A stretch of DNA of 60,000 nucleotides from Membranipora membranacea (GCA_914767715.1 OU612066.1:7261001-7321000); one strand, 5' to 3'. Counted from the first letter of the stretch, positions 25,341 through 37,444 are shown. A program made the numbers and translations. Notes: a model not told the origin generated them from the sequence alone.

Positions 25341-27174
25341 GATTATAAATACTAAGATATGACACTCCTATCAAACTGCGGTCTTCAGTTGAATAGGCAA
25401 GCGGGCCGCATGAAAACGAGTGTTACGCTTCAATTATGAGCTTTATGATTAGTGGCTTTCAATAGAAATTCAATAGGAAATTCAAAATTTACACAGGTAG
25501 CCTGTTTGTTTTACATGAAAATTATGTATTTCCAAATTTCACTGAAACTTCAAATAAAATTATTTTAGATCTAGACATTTCAGGCATCTCAATGATGTAA
25601 AAATCAAAATCATGTGATGATTACTAACAAGTGATTTTGAGTTTTGAGGATTTTTTTTAGCAATCTTTACAAACTTTAAGATGTTTTGACACACAAGACT
25701 TACTCAGATAAACAGTTCTCTTTACATCAAAAACTAGTATTTGCATGTCTTAAAGTAGATCCATGTAAATAAATGTGTTATCTAGTTATTTCAGTCTTTA
25801 GGGTGATAAAAAATCCAAATGAATTTGACGGCCTCCTAGAGAGTAGTATTGAAATGTGTTAGCAGTGGGTGACTTGGAGAAGCTTTCTGTTTTGTGGCAT
25901 CAGATCTTGTCCATTTGTGCACCACAGTTACTCAGCACATCTAAACATGGACTATCAATATTACTGAATAAGTGCAGTCTATGTCAATGCACAGATCAGT
26001 TTCTTTGAAAATGAATTCAAATTTTTGAGTATCGAGTTAGTATGGATCTTACTCGAGAGGATATCGTAGGATCTTATTGCAAGATTTGGTTAAAAAACTA
26101 TAAAGTACACTGTAGGATCAACATTGACATTGGCCTTATCATAGCGTTTGAGGGGAAACATGACTAACGATAGTTTGACTACCAAGGGAAGGTGATATAA
26201 ATGCAACTGTGGTGATCTTACCACTTACTATTTTGTTAGCGACTAAACGCCTGGTAGGTTAACTATATGATAGCTGAGATTATGGGTGGAGTTTCACTGA
26301 TGTAGTTGAGTACTAGAGTATGGACCTGAGTTTTCATGTTATAACGCTAAGCTCAATCTAAAATAAAGGCCCCATCATTCATGCAGATGGTTGGGTAATT
26401 TTTGCTTAGCATATTTATAGAAGAGACATGTCCATATGGCGCTATGAACTGGACACTTTTTGGGCCGTCTCTATAGCCACATTTACCTCTTAAATTGGAG
26501 CAAATGTTCTCAAGTAAATATCTTGATTGAGGTGATTGGTAATAATGATTATTTTCATGGTTCAAAAAAAGATTATGTTGGAGGGGGAGGGAGAAAAGAA
26601 GGCTGTTTTTGGGCTGTTTTTATCTAGTTTTCAGCTTGTGAATGACAAATTTCATAAATCTGACACCTTCCTTTGGTCAGCTTAGAATGACTGTTGGTCA
26701 TAGGAAACTTTGTTTGATGTAAGGGCTATCTAGTATTGTGTGTACCTTGTCTTACTCATCTCACAAAGGAATGTTAGCCACTAAATCAAATATATCTGCA
26801 AAATCCATTGACTGACTACATGAATAAATGCCTAGACTGTGGCCCATATGTTCTGGTAACACATGTAAAAAAAATCAAGAGAATTGCATGAACCATTCTC
26901 AGGCAAATCTGAAATAAGTAAGGCTATGTCTGCAGAAAGAAATCATTTCTACATTGTAATTTTTTATAAACAGAGCAAGCGAGCACAGCATCCTAAAATG
27001 ACAAACACTCGTTTTCACGCTTGAATTGCTGTGGACAGGGAACAGCGGGAGTGTCATGTCATAGTCATTGGTACAACTTATAAATACTGACAGTGACAGC
27101 ATTCCCACACACCTATGTCTGATTGTATAATTACGCTATACACTATTATTACGTGCTCTTGATTAATAGGACCT
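25341..27174. other. Gene-free spacer between the two duplicated blocks
   Basis: No supported exon, no tandem repeat of note and no recognisable transposon terminus. Only short open frames occur, with no homology. Confidence 0.4.
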
Positions 27175-28130
27175 CCTTACCTAAGGATGTTGGTCTTTTA
27201 ACTAATGAGATGGATAGTCCATCATGAAACAATTGATTGTAGTTATTCAGCCCATAATCAACAATTGAGATTTTCCTGATTGACTCCTTGGTATTCTTTG
27301 GTTGCGCCTCGAATCCTGAAAGAAGAATATAACATATGTTATCTAGGACTCCCGGCACAAGGGCCATCACAGTATTTTGATGACTCTTAGCTTTCTCACT
27401 GAGTTAACGCAATTTGGGTTATTCTTCAGGATAGGCAATGAAAAAAAAACCCGGGGAAAAATGTTCAGCTGTAATGACACTGGATTACAGTCAACTCATG
27501 GACATTTGATTAAGATGATATTTAGAACAAAAGGTCAATACAAAAATCTATTATTCTATCATTCACTGTAATAAGATTTATGGTAACATATAAGGTGAGG
27601 CAGAAGAAGCAATAGGAGTGTACAGTGTACCAACCAATCGGTGGGGGGGGGGGGGGAGAATATGGGGGATGGCTGCTTTTTCCTGCTGGTATTGGTGATG
27701 ATTGGATAAGTATTCGTCGTTATGTGCTGAGATTCTGCAGATCTGTCGCTAGCTACTGATCTGTCCGTTTACATGTACATTATCATACATCTACCATTTC
27801 CCTCATGCTAAAAGAAAAACAATTGAAGGCGTGGTCAAAGGTTGGGAATATTCCAAGAATTCTGTTTTTAAGAAAACGATCAAGTGAAGACATATATTGC
27901 TGCACATAAATTTCATTCAAAAAGTGTTAAATCAGATCATCTGTTTAAAAAAACAAGACTATTGAAATGTCACTCTAACAATGGAATGTCACCCCAAAGC
28001 TTTGTTTTAAGAACAGGCTCGCATTTCCAACATGCACACAGAGTCATGGAAACCTCACTGATCCTGCAAGCTAAAGGCTATAATTCCATAGAGCTTAAAC
28101 TCACTTTTTTCTAAGAAGAAGTGGGTCTCT
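27175..28130. repeat. Segmental duplication, copy B
   Basis: This is the second copy of the block at 24390-25340. The minus-strand interval 27177-27315 looks like a 47-codon internal exon: acceptor TTTCAG|GATT, donor CCTTAG|GTAAGG and one open frame (…NTKESIRKISIVDYG…). The same interval in copy A is broken. A (G)17-type run near 27640 is present only in copy B. The parent gene is not recognised. Confidence 0.6.
27177..27315 (-). pseudogene. Isolated exon-like block in duplicated segment
   Basis: Consensus acceptor and donor flank an open 139-nt interval encoding about 46 residues, and its diverged duplicate at 24391-24533 keeps both splice sites but not the frame. Retained splice sites in both copies hint at a once-functional exon. 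I find no neighbouring exon to join and recognise no domain, so I treat it as a gene relic. Confidence 0.3.
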
Positions 28131-28831
28131 CACATAAGTAGAACTGACAGCATTGATCTTAGTGTAGACACAAACCTAATCATATCGTTTCGTATCTGTT
28201 TCCTCTCCTCTGACAGTAATATACCACTCTGAGAGAATGTCTGTTATGCCTATTGTTATACATTGCATCCAATCTGGAACCATTTTAATAAGTGATCGAA
28301 AACCTGCAGAAAATCATACTGCTTCTTTTTCTTCTCGGTGAGCAAATTTGGGAGTGAGTTGCCCTCATTGAAGGAGTTAGGCAGAATCTAGGTCCAAAAT
28401 ACCCACTTAATCTTACTCAGACGCAGCTCAGATATTTTACTTCTCTTTTCATATAAGAAAATCGAACAACAATATCAAACCCAAGCCTTGCGATAAGATC
28501 TCTAGTACATAGGAGCTATAGTCTCACTTTGGAATGGAAGGATAACTACACTCCATGATTTTCAATTGCCTCAAGGTTCACACCATTAAATATTTATTAT
28601 TATCCTGATAGCAAGAAGTCTCACCATAATCTTTATCAAGTAACATCGTGGAGAAGCTTTGAAATTGTGGTATAGCTCAGCAATTGACATCTGAGTGAAC
28701 CCATATCATTGGTAAGCTGCAATAATCAACGTTGTTACACTAACCAACCTAAGCATTTCATAGATCTATCTATATTTATCGATATTAATTACCATGCCTA
28801 AATACAACAGCATACTGTTTGTCACTCAATC

Positions 28832-28913
28832 AAGCCTAGGCTGTCGGGGGTGGGATGGTGGTGAGGGTGAGGTGTCCCCCTTCCCACCCACCACCGACAG
28901 CCTGCCCAGGCTA
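28832..28913. mobile_element. Second copy of the TAGCCTGGGCAGGC hairpin MITE
   Basis: The right terminus CGACAGCCTGCCCAGGCTA is identical to that of the element at 19218. The left terminus (AGCCTAGGCTGTCGG) is slightly decayed. The interior is a G-rich/C-rich palindrome. Target duplication not clear. Confidence 0.6.
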
Positions 28914-28974
28914 CATGGAACCTATGCTACTCAAAAAGTGGATCATTAAATCGTTGAAACTTGAAAGCAGATGG

Positions 28975-29852
28975 CGGTAACTGTAAATTGCTGAACAGGC
29001 TGAACGGACTGAACAGCTGAACAGAACTTCTCAGACTAAAAATATTATTTCTAATCATTTCTTGGGCTGACTATCGCTTCTCAAACACATTCCTCCTAAC
29101 CAAATGATTTGATGAGTCACTAAGTTCCTGTTGGCACCTAATATAACCAATTTAGGGCAAGCAAATGAAGCAATCAATGTGCCAATTATGACAAAATCTG
29201 ATGGTGTTCTGGAAATTGGATACCAGAAACATTATCCAGCTCAACCTTCCATCTAGCCAGTCTTAACCAGCTTTGTTTATAGGGGGGGGGGGGGGGGGCT
29301 ACTTTCCATCCATTCACTAGTAGTGTAATGCCGAAAAAATTACTGAGAACGAAATTGAAAGAAACCAAGGTGAATGCAAACTTAAAATAAATAATTTAAT
29401 GAGAAGAATTGTCCATGCTCACATTACAAAATAAAGTACAGTTGTGAAATACCCTTTACCAGTGGTCCCTACATATCGTAGCAGCGGGTGGATTGTGTAT
29501 ACCCACAAATGAGTGTAGCAAAAGTAGAGAGCTGAGCCTAGCATACACGCGCCCCAGCATGCAATCACATGAATCCAACATGCATTCAGACAAGCACACT
29601 TTGCATGACATTGTACTCCTTTGTTCACCAAACAAAAGGCCTTTTGTTACACAACTCTCATAGGTGCATTGGGGCATGTCTCCCTGACATCGGCCCCCAG
29701 GGCCTATCCAACATACTACAGCATAGGTGTACTTTATTTTGTAATGCATGCAAAATTAGCCAATCATGTAAAGAATCAAACGAATAGTAGTCTGAGAAAT
29801 TCTGTTCAGCTGTTCTGTCTGTTCAGCCTGTTCAGCAATTTACAGTTACCCA
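28975..29852. mobile_element. 878-bp inverted-repeat element with GCAGATGG target duplication
   Basis: Terminal arms of about 65 bp begin GGTAACTGTAAATTGCTG and are reverse complements. The octamer GCAGATGG is repeated exactly at 28967-28974 and 29853-29860, which fits hAT/P-type integration. A second inverted pair inside (ATTACAAAATAAAGTACA at ~29422 and its complement at ~29728) suggests another palindromic element nested within. A poly(G) run occurs at 29282-29298. No transposase frame. Confidence 0.75.
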
Positions 29853-30833
29853 GCAGATGGGGCTAATAGTGATAGCTGATACTCTGTGCTGCCACGAAGG
29901 AAAAAGGAGTGTCAGTAGAAGGGGGGGGGGGGCAATTCCAATGAGGGGAAAATGGATCAAACTTGATCTAGGCAGTTCCTGGGGGATCTTCTAATAAAAA
30001 ACAGCCAAAATCACTATCTGATCTTTCTTAGTTGGGTTAGCAAGACTTGCTAGGGTCTAGTTCATTCCCAAATTGCTTACTCATTGATGGAACTATAATA
30101 TATATTGAGTGAACAATTTGGGAACAAATTCTTCTGATTGAAAGACCAAATATGTGGGAATTTTGAGCAAATCGTTAGCATTAATGGTAGAAGGATGGCA
30201 ATGCTGTGAAATGATGTTGGTACTATTGTTCCGTACAAAGCTTATCAAGACAGGCTAGTGTAAACCCACCCTTTGTTGATTTCTTTGAAGAGGCCCTTCC
30301 TCTCCTGCTTTTTCGCTCGCTTTTAACTGATGAAATTTCTGGAGCCATTGTCGTTGTCAAAATGCAACCGAATTTGGTTGGGATTATGTCTACATACTGA
30401 AAATAAAAGAACAATAATACCGTGAGAATGTGAGTCACCAGCAGCAAGAAACACAATTGAAGTCAGTTGAGATCATAGACTTAATAATATGATAATATAA
30501 TAATTTAGATTAAGTCTATGGTGGAGATACAAATCATTATTGGTCTTGGTCTTGGTACTAACATGCAACAACAACAAGCAACATGACTTACATTGGTTTA
30601 AGGTCATGCCTCGCCAAAATCTTTTTTTGGGGTTTCTCAATCGACATGATCAAAGAAGTTTAAACCCAGAATTTGAAGACATTACGCCATGACGTAACGT
30701 CATAGCGCGACACCGAATTTCAGCAACATGTCAAAACATATTGTCACTATTGTCCAGATATAAAGACATTGCAAGTTCTTGGAGCAAAAAATGCAATCTA
30801 TACACAAATACTACCCTTATATATCATGCAGCC

Positions 30834-30869
<36 letters not shown>

Positions 30870-31935
30870 ATTCTATCACTAACATAAAATAATATGTTGC
30901 GAGATAAGGGTGTTCATACTGAAAAGGAGCCAGCATATACAAGGAAAAATAAGTTTAAACACTGATGGATGATTAAAAGAGAATATCATTTAAAATATGG
31001 ATAGCGTGCCTCAAAAAACAGTCTTTACCAAGGGCACTTCTGTGTTTAATTGTTCGATACCTGCCTGAGGGGCATTTAGCAAGAAAGTTGTTCATAAAGT
31101 GGTCATCGTCATGGATATATCGGAGGGCAAGTGTTTTGGTACGCTTAGTCATAAGGCTGTCGAGATCATCTACTTGGAGTTTGAGCTTTGAGGCCTGATC
31201 AAAAAACTTGCTCAAACGTTTCTTGTCTTTAGCAAAAATAGTAGTGTATAATACTGGTAAACAATAAGTGAGCAGGGAAACAATAAAACTTTTAAATAAC
31301 ATAGTGGCAAGGGGTATGGTGCTAAGATGTACAAAATTCCTGACAATATACATACGCTGCTCAGCTTTACTCACAACAGACTGAATGTGTTCTTCAAAGC
31401 GCAGCTTTTGATCTAACATAATACCAAGATAAGTGACTTTGTCACTAATAGTAATGCTCTCACCATTTAAATCAATAGGAGGGGTATGGGGCTTAGTTCG
31501 TTGAGTAGAAAATAATATTTCCTGAGTTTTGCTGGCATTCAATAAAAGATCATAATCAGAACATTGCTTAGAAATCCTGTCTATCTCGTTAAAGTATGAG
31601 TCTAGATCTTGTTGATTGGAAATGCAGCCAATGATACAGGTGTCATCAGCATACTTGATTATGGTAACATTGCTCAATTCAGAAGTAATCCGGTCTGTAT
31701 ATATGGAAAACAAAAGAGGACTTAAAACGGAGCCTTGAGGTGTACCAGTGTTTGTCTTGATGGGTCGAGATAGATTGCCGTCTACCATAGTTCTTTGTAC
31801 TCTGTCACTGAGAAAGCTAGATATCCACTCAGTGACTGCAGAGTCGAGGTGCTGGAGTTGTGATATGAGACTGGAGACAATAATGTTCAATGTTTGATTT
31901 GACTTGAAAAAAAACGGCATTAAAATTCACATACT
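30834..31935 (-). mobile_element. 5'-truncated non-LTR retrotransposon with (CAAT)n 3' tail
   Basis: The element reads on the minus strand. It begins abruptly inside a reverse transcriptase and ends in a GATAGAATA sequence followed by seven or more CAAT repeats (30834-30867), the kind of simple-repeat 3' terminus made by target-primed reverse transcription in CR1/Rex-like elements. The intact frame suggests a young copy. Clade assignment is an inference from the tail and the open frame only. Confidence 0.75.
30973..31920 (-). CDS. Partial non-LTR retrotransposon reverse transcriptase
   Basis: The 315-codon frame carries the reverse transcriptase core: GTPQGSVLSPLLFSIY (fingers/palm motif), then the catalytic KYADDTCI with the YADD box, then GESITISDKVTYLGIMLD (the YLG motif). 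A thumb region and an RIQR-less C-terminal tail follow. The N-terminal endonuclease and the first reverse transcriptase motifs are absent, so it is 5'-truncated and not autonomous. It ends with TAA close to the 3' tail. It sits inside the TTAA element, not in a host gene. Confidence 0.85.
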   Translation of the reverse strand: MPFFFKSNQTLNIIVSSLISQLQHLDSAVTEWISSFLSDRVQRTMVDGNLSRPIKTNTGTPQGSVLSPLLFSIYTDRITSELSNVTIIKYADDTCIIGCISNQQDLDSYFNEIDRISKQCSDYDLLLNASKTQEILFSTQRTKPHTPPIDLNGESITISDKVTYLGIMLDQKLRFEEHIQSVVSKAEQRMYIVRNFVHLSTIPLATMLFKSFIVSLLTYCLPVLYTTIFAKDKKRLSKFFDQASKLKLQVDDLDSLMTKRTKTLALRYIHDDDHFMNNFLAKCPSGRYRTIKHRSALGKDCFLRHAIHILNDILF

Positions 31936-32990
31936 GATAGCTACGCCATTAGTGTTGACAACGCTATAATGAAATTGAGCTGTGTCAATTGTTGGTCAAG
32001 GTGGACAAATGTTATTACCCTAGTGCCCTCACTAACCCAGTGCTGGCCAGCATCGATGAATAGAAAATGATCTGTCATTTTGCAATTTTGAATTATCATA
32101 CTTCTAAAATAGTCAAAATTTTGACAAAAATGCCCCTTTGCTGTACAAAACTAGAAGTACAAATACGTGAAAACTGTACCGAGACTGTAATATTTTTTAT
32201 GATAGGGGCATCCTCCAAAGCCTTAGTGGGGGCACTAGGCATTGATTTTAAACCAAATGAAACTTTTGTGTTGGGGAAGGGGTATGATAAGAAGGCCTAT
32301 CATGCAGTCATCAAGAGGCAGGCTATAAACTTAATATTGATTTTGCCAAGCTTGCTTCTAATAAAACATATGTCAAGTGAACAATTGCATTAGAATTATC
32401 TTAAAACATACCCTTTTTGTATATTCCCAAATTTTGAATCAACCTCTCTACTCAAATTGAAATAAATGCCTCATGAATACAAAAGAAAATCAACCATTCA
32501 TGGTTTTTTCCTGATATTTCTTGATATTTCTGCACCAGATTTGGCGTAGTAATATAAGTCTCTAAAATCCAGTCATTTGAGTGTATTTTACAATAGTTCA
32601 CAGGCTGGCTTGTTAATTCCTGTCTGTTATTATAGAACTTACCTTCTCTAGTATATACTTGAAGTCCATGTCAAGGCTTGTTACTACCATTAATTATCAC
32701 AAGTTAATTTTAGTGGGACTACTTCGCGCTGCCAATTCTGGTTTGATACGGATAAATAGATGTGAGGCGTCTGAGCCAGATGCTCCCAGTTATTGACAGC
32801 TCCTATTATTTTGTATGGGCACCGGTGGCTTAAATTTTATAAATTGCCATCACAATAATAAGAAATTAAATTGAACATAATTGAGGGTTTGGAAATTGCT
32901 AATCAAGGAATAGCTACAATTAGAATGAAAAATTAAGTAAATCGGACCATTAGTTCTCAAGTTAGTATCCTAGGCGAGGCATGACCTTAA

Positions 32991-33749
32991 AGGGCAACCA
33001 AGGTTTCGCAGCAATGCATTAATGGGTAGCAAATAATGTGCTGGGCAGCATCAGCTTTGTGCATTACGCAATGCAAAACTCAAAGTAGTTGCTGACTTTA
33101 AAGGGCAACCAAGGTTTCACAGCAATGCATTAACGGGTAGCAAATAATGTGCTGGGCAGCATCCGCTTTGTGCATTACGCGATGCAAAACTCAAAGTAGT
33201 TGCTGAATCTAAGCTGGGTAACGCTTCAGTTTAGGGGAGGTTCCAAGACTTTGCTGTAATAATTATAGAGCACAGGCTAAATAATAACAGGAACAGGAAA
33301 CTGCTATGTGGTATTCTCTTTTAGCTGAGTTTGAGTACCTGATGGAAGAAAGGTTTCACAAGAATTCTGGATGAATAATCATCCGAATTATATTTTGTCT
33401 TTTTTCCCCATGCAGAAGGTGCAATCTGCTATTAATCAATTGCCATCAATGAGAAGTTGTTTGAAACCTTGGTTGCACTTTAAGCTGGGTAACACTTCAG
33501 TTTAGGGGAGGTTCCAAGACTTTGCTGTAATAATTATAGAGCACAGGCTAAATAATAACAGGAACAGGAAACTGCTATGTGGTATTCTATTTTAGCTGAG
33601 TTTGAGTACCTGATGAAAGAAATGTTTCACAAGAATTCTGGCTGAATAATCATCCGAATTATATTTTGTCTTTTTCCCCATGCAGAAGGTGCCATCTGCT
33701 ATTAATCAATGGCCATCACTGAGAAGTTGTTTGAAACCTTGGTTGCCCT
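32991..33749. mobile_element. Outer TTAA element, interrupted by a copy of itself
   Basis: The inverted termini AGGGCAACCAAGGTTTC (32991) and GAAACCTTGGTTGCCCT (33733-33749) are flanked by TTAA at 32987-32990 and 33750-33753. The left ~105 bp and right ~270 bp match the inner copy closely, in the order left-left-right-right. The left TTAA is shared with the right edge of the 2.4-kb element, so one inserted at the other's target site. No open frame. Confidence 0.8.
33102..33479. mobile_element. Inner nested copy of the AGGGCAACC TTAA element
   Basis: A complete 378-bp copy with the same termini sits in a TTAA (33098-33101, 33480-33483) inside the outer copy. The outer copy read across the insertion is GCTGACTTTAAGCTGGGTAA, while the inner copy has GCTGAATCTAAGCTGGGTAA at the matching place. 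So the insertion used an internal TTAA that the inner copy itself has lost by mutation. Confidence 0.8.
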
Positions 33750-33753
33750 TTAA

Positions 33754-36700
33754 ATGAGCTATGAGTGCTTACTGCTTAGGCACAAAGTGTCGTTGTGCAA
33801 TGCAAAACTCCACTACATCTAACTGGTGACAGCTACCTTATATTATACCAATACACAGTGTTTATTGGCCATTTTTTTACTGTGAGGTATCCTTCATATG
33901 GAATTGGGCAGTCAACATATTAAACCTAGCCTGCCCAGGCTATATTACACCCTCAAACTCCTCTTCAAAAGATATAATGGCAAATTAACTATATTATAGC
34001 AAAACTGTCTTAGTGATGATGCTAGGAATAGAATGATACAAAATTTGCAAGTAAATCGGCCAGGGCTGGTATCATAACCTTAATTTTAATGTTTTTACCA
34101 AACACGGGTTTGCAGATGAATAGTCGGGCTTCTCTTGGCTTCTCAGGCTTCTAAAGACTAAGAAACACATACTGGTTTTAGTTCAGAGGTCTTGATGTCA
34201 GAGGCCTTGTAGTTGCAAACTCTCTGCTGCTGCAAGTGATAAAATAAATATAGTTATATAGTAGACTATTATATAGTGGCCGTTACAATCAAGAGGAGAT
34301 ATTCGCTTGTTTTTAAACTTGCAACCAGCAGTAAATATAGCCAGCACACGAGATAACAAGACCAACAGTAAACTGACCTCCATTTGTTGTTTGCATCGTT
34401 ATTATCCAACTAATAAACAATGGTAAAAAATTTAGTTAAAGTCTAAAAAAGAATACTAACCATATCGCAGCTTGCTCCAGCTGCTAATCAGTTTAATTCA
34501 AGGTGCAAGATTCAGTACAATATATTATATTGCAGCAGCAGACTAACGAGATTTGATTTTCATTTCATGGCATCGCTAGTTAAAAAAATGTGATGACATT
34601 GAGCCGCCCCATTGTGTAACCAAGGTGTAACACTCCGTTCTTGTTTCAATGACATTTTTTAAATATTGCAAACTACAGAGTTGTCCTACTCTACAACGGC
34701 AGGGCCATGTGCAAAAAGAGGACTGAACTGATTAATTATTTTTGCAATGTCCATATGCACTGAACATAGAAACAGCGCTCTGGATAAAGCATTGCATTAC
34801 TCGTCCCTACTGGCATATAATTGAGTCTATCAATCGGCTCACTTATAAATGCATAAAGATAGGAAGCAGTGTCTTAGTTCCTCCAGCTTTAACTGACACT
34901 CTTGCATTGTTGGCATCAAGTTTTAAAACTGGTCTGGACAATCTAAATGTAGCAGCGGAAGGCAGGATATAATGCTTTCTTTTCAGAAAGAAAGAAAAAT
35001 TCTCAGATCAAGGAACCATAGTTAGCAGGTAAAAATTTGCAAAAATAGCACATATACATACTAGTCAATGATATCCATTATATATATGCATGAGGGGCAC
35101 ATATCTGACCCTGATCAAGCGTACGGCTATTCATGTATGGTTGCTGGACCGCATTACTCATCTTTGATTGGTCCACAAGTTCAGAATCTAGAATAGCTGT
35201 CCCTTGAAAACTGTTGTCAAGTAGATTGCCTGAGTTTTTGAAGGTTGATACTGGGACATCAATCAATGCAAACCATATAAGCTGCCAGATTTATTGTTTT
35301 ATTTCGATCCTGACACTTTTATACTAATGTCATATTCATATCGCCACAAATAGCCATCTATGTATTTTACCACTGATCCATAAATTCATATCAATGGTTG
35401 GCCATGTCATGGGCAGTCTATGGATTGCGGATCTTCTCATTATTGGTAAATCTTTTAAGGTCTTCCACTCACAACTATTTATTTATAGTTCTATCTAAAC
35501 TCATTTTTAAAAACAATGACTGGAAATCATGGAAGATGGCGTAATATAATTAGAGAGTCATGCCATTATGTGAGCTATTTTACCGCCTGTCTGTCTTTCT
35601 GACTCACAGGACTCAGGAACACCATTTACAGCCTTATTTCTCGAGGCAGGTTTTTTAATTTTCCAGAATCGCCATCAGGGCGATCTAGATTTGTTTCACT
35701 GTTGACTTCTTGCTTCAGTTCTTGCAGCCATGATGGTTCGATGATTGACGTCCATTATTGAAAACTTTAATATCGTCTTTAGATGCTACACTCAACCTTG
35801 GAGAATTGTTTTCAAGTTGTTGTGTTTGGTCTAACTTTGCAAGAAAAATTTCAGCAGAGCTTGGCTCATCATCAATAGCAGTGCTGTTATCCCATTATTT
35901 AGACTAGTTCGTAGCAGGGGCCTACAGAAAATATTCAATAACTAATAACAAGTATCCAATAGCACAGCGAACAAGCATTCACTCGAAAAATGTAAATGAG
36001 ACATTTTCGCGCTTTGCTTCAAACGATAATCACAAGATGGTGGGTCACATATATAGATAGGACAAGAACTTTCCCTATGTTAGATGTAGAAACAAAATGC
36101 GCACATCACACATGGATAAGACAAGAGGACTTCTTTCTGAATCATATCAATCAAACAATAGATATAACGATGAGTGATGAACATTTTAGTTCCTTCAGAT
36201 AACCAGTTTAAGTAGGCAAACATTGAGTTCCTTGGTTTGTTTCATAAGAACTTACCTGGCTTTTATCTAGAACAAGTATGTTCCCTCTGTGATGGCGGAG
36301 GGAGATTGCAAATGTTTGGTATCGAGGTGCAGTGAATTTAGGAGGAAACTTTTTCATGCAAAAAAAGTCATCAACTTTTCACAAATTACTTATCCTGCTA
36401 GTCTAGAAAATCTAGAAATATCTTCATGAGCAACTAAGCATATAATAATCACTTTATCGTCAGCATATTTTAAAATTATGCCATCAGATCCGTCTTATAC
36501 TTTTTAGTAAATGCCTGAACTTGGTATCGAGCAATATGTATACATACACACTTATGCAGTATCTTTGCTCCACAAGAAGAAAACTAGGATGAAAAAATTG
36601 TTCTTTTCCCTCCTAATAAAGACGCTTTGGGATATTTCTGGACTAAACCATCGTAATCTGTTCCGGGCCAACTTCAGACAATTTGTAGTTTTCATGTTTC

Positions 36701-36874
36701 CCATACTCCGTTTTTGATTTCAACCAAAATTTCTCCCAGATAAAAGCTGATGTGTTGAGACACATGTGCATTTATATTAGTAATACAATTTTTTTAACTA
36801 CTTTTTAATAATACTATTTTTTTCATGCAAGGCAACTTCATTATTTTTTAGCAGAGTACGTGTACCAGCAACCT
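33754..36874. other. Gene-free stretch
   Basis: No supported exon. Short open frames (for example 34742-34972 plus, 35078-35266 minus, 36511-36717 plus) show no domain and lack partners. A MITE-terminus stub (AGCCTGCCCAGGCTA) lies near 33930. Confidence 0.4.
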
Positions 36875-36930
36875 TTTTCTCGCAACTTTTACAGTTAGTG
36901 ATAGAATACAAATCAATCAATCAATCAACC
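36875..36930 (+). mobile_element. 3'-end remnant of the same non-LTR family as 30834-31935
   Basis: TTCTCGCAAC, GTTAGTGATAGAATACA and a run of AATC repeats match, in order, the last ~50 bp of the retrotransposon at 31 kb, but in the opposite orientation. Upstream sequence does not match, so only a severely 5'-truncated tail is present. Confidence 0.6.
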
Positions 36931-37444
36931 TAATTGTGTCATTTACCCTAAATTTATGAAAACCTACCGCAGCATAAACCAGGGAATTTAAATTTAAAAA
37001 TGTTCAATAATTAAATCAATTACGTTGATTTGTAAGCTACTATCACTGTATGAAAACGCATAAAAATACTAAGTATAAATTGTATTTGAATATAGAGCAT
37101 GCAGGCAAGGAAATATAACTATGGATGGCGTTATTAGTTGTGATGGCGTTGTTCCTGATAGAACAAAAAGTATGGGTAAAATAAATTATAACTGAAGGAC
37201 TGCAGCAGCATTCAGAGGTTGTGCACAAAATCGGAGAAGGCGTGACCACAGCTTGTTTAAAATATAAAATACAAGTTAAAAAAAATTTGGTATGAAAATA
37301 AGCAATGGCAAAGGTGATAATACCCCACAAAATAGCATGCTAAATTCAGTGATATGCAAAGCATAGCTACTGTCTTGATTGAAAAAGGAGCTGCTCTGAT
37401 ATCATGTAAAACTACTGGTAGGGGTGGCAAGTGCTGGACGTTCT
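36931..37444. other. 3' flank of the RNF213-like gene
   Basis: This is presumably the 3' untranslated and flanking sequence. I find no canonical AATAAA on the minus strand within the first 400 nt after the stop. A 95-codon minus frame at 37043-37330 has no recognised homology. Confidence 0.35.

Larger units (their letters stand above)
30602..32986. mobile_element. 2.4-kb TTAA-flanked DNA element carrying a retrotransposon insertion
   Basis: The termini GGTCATGCCTCGCC (30602-30615) and GGCGAGGCATGACC (32973-32986) are perfect 14-bp inverted repeats, each flanked by TTAA (30598-30601, 32987-32990). TTAA duplications are the hallmark of piggyBac-type insertion. About 1.1 kb of the interior is a separate non-LTR retrotransposon. 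The rest, including a 108-codon frame at 32067-32393, has no recognised transposase, so the element is probably non-autonomous. Confidence 0.6.

Noticed and set aside
32067-32393. Host gene or transposase at 32 kb
   Set aside because: The 108-codon plus frame has no catalytic motif and lies inside a TTAA-flanked element; probably incidental.
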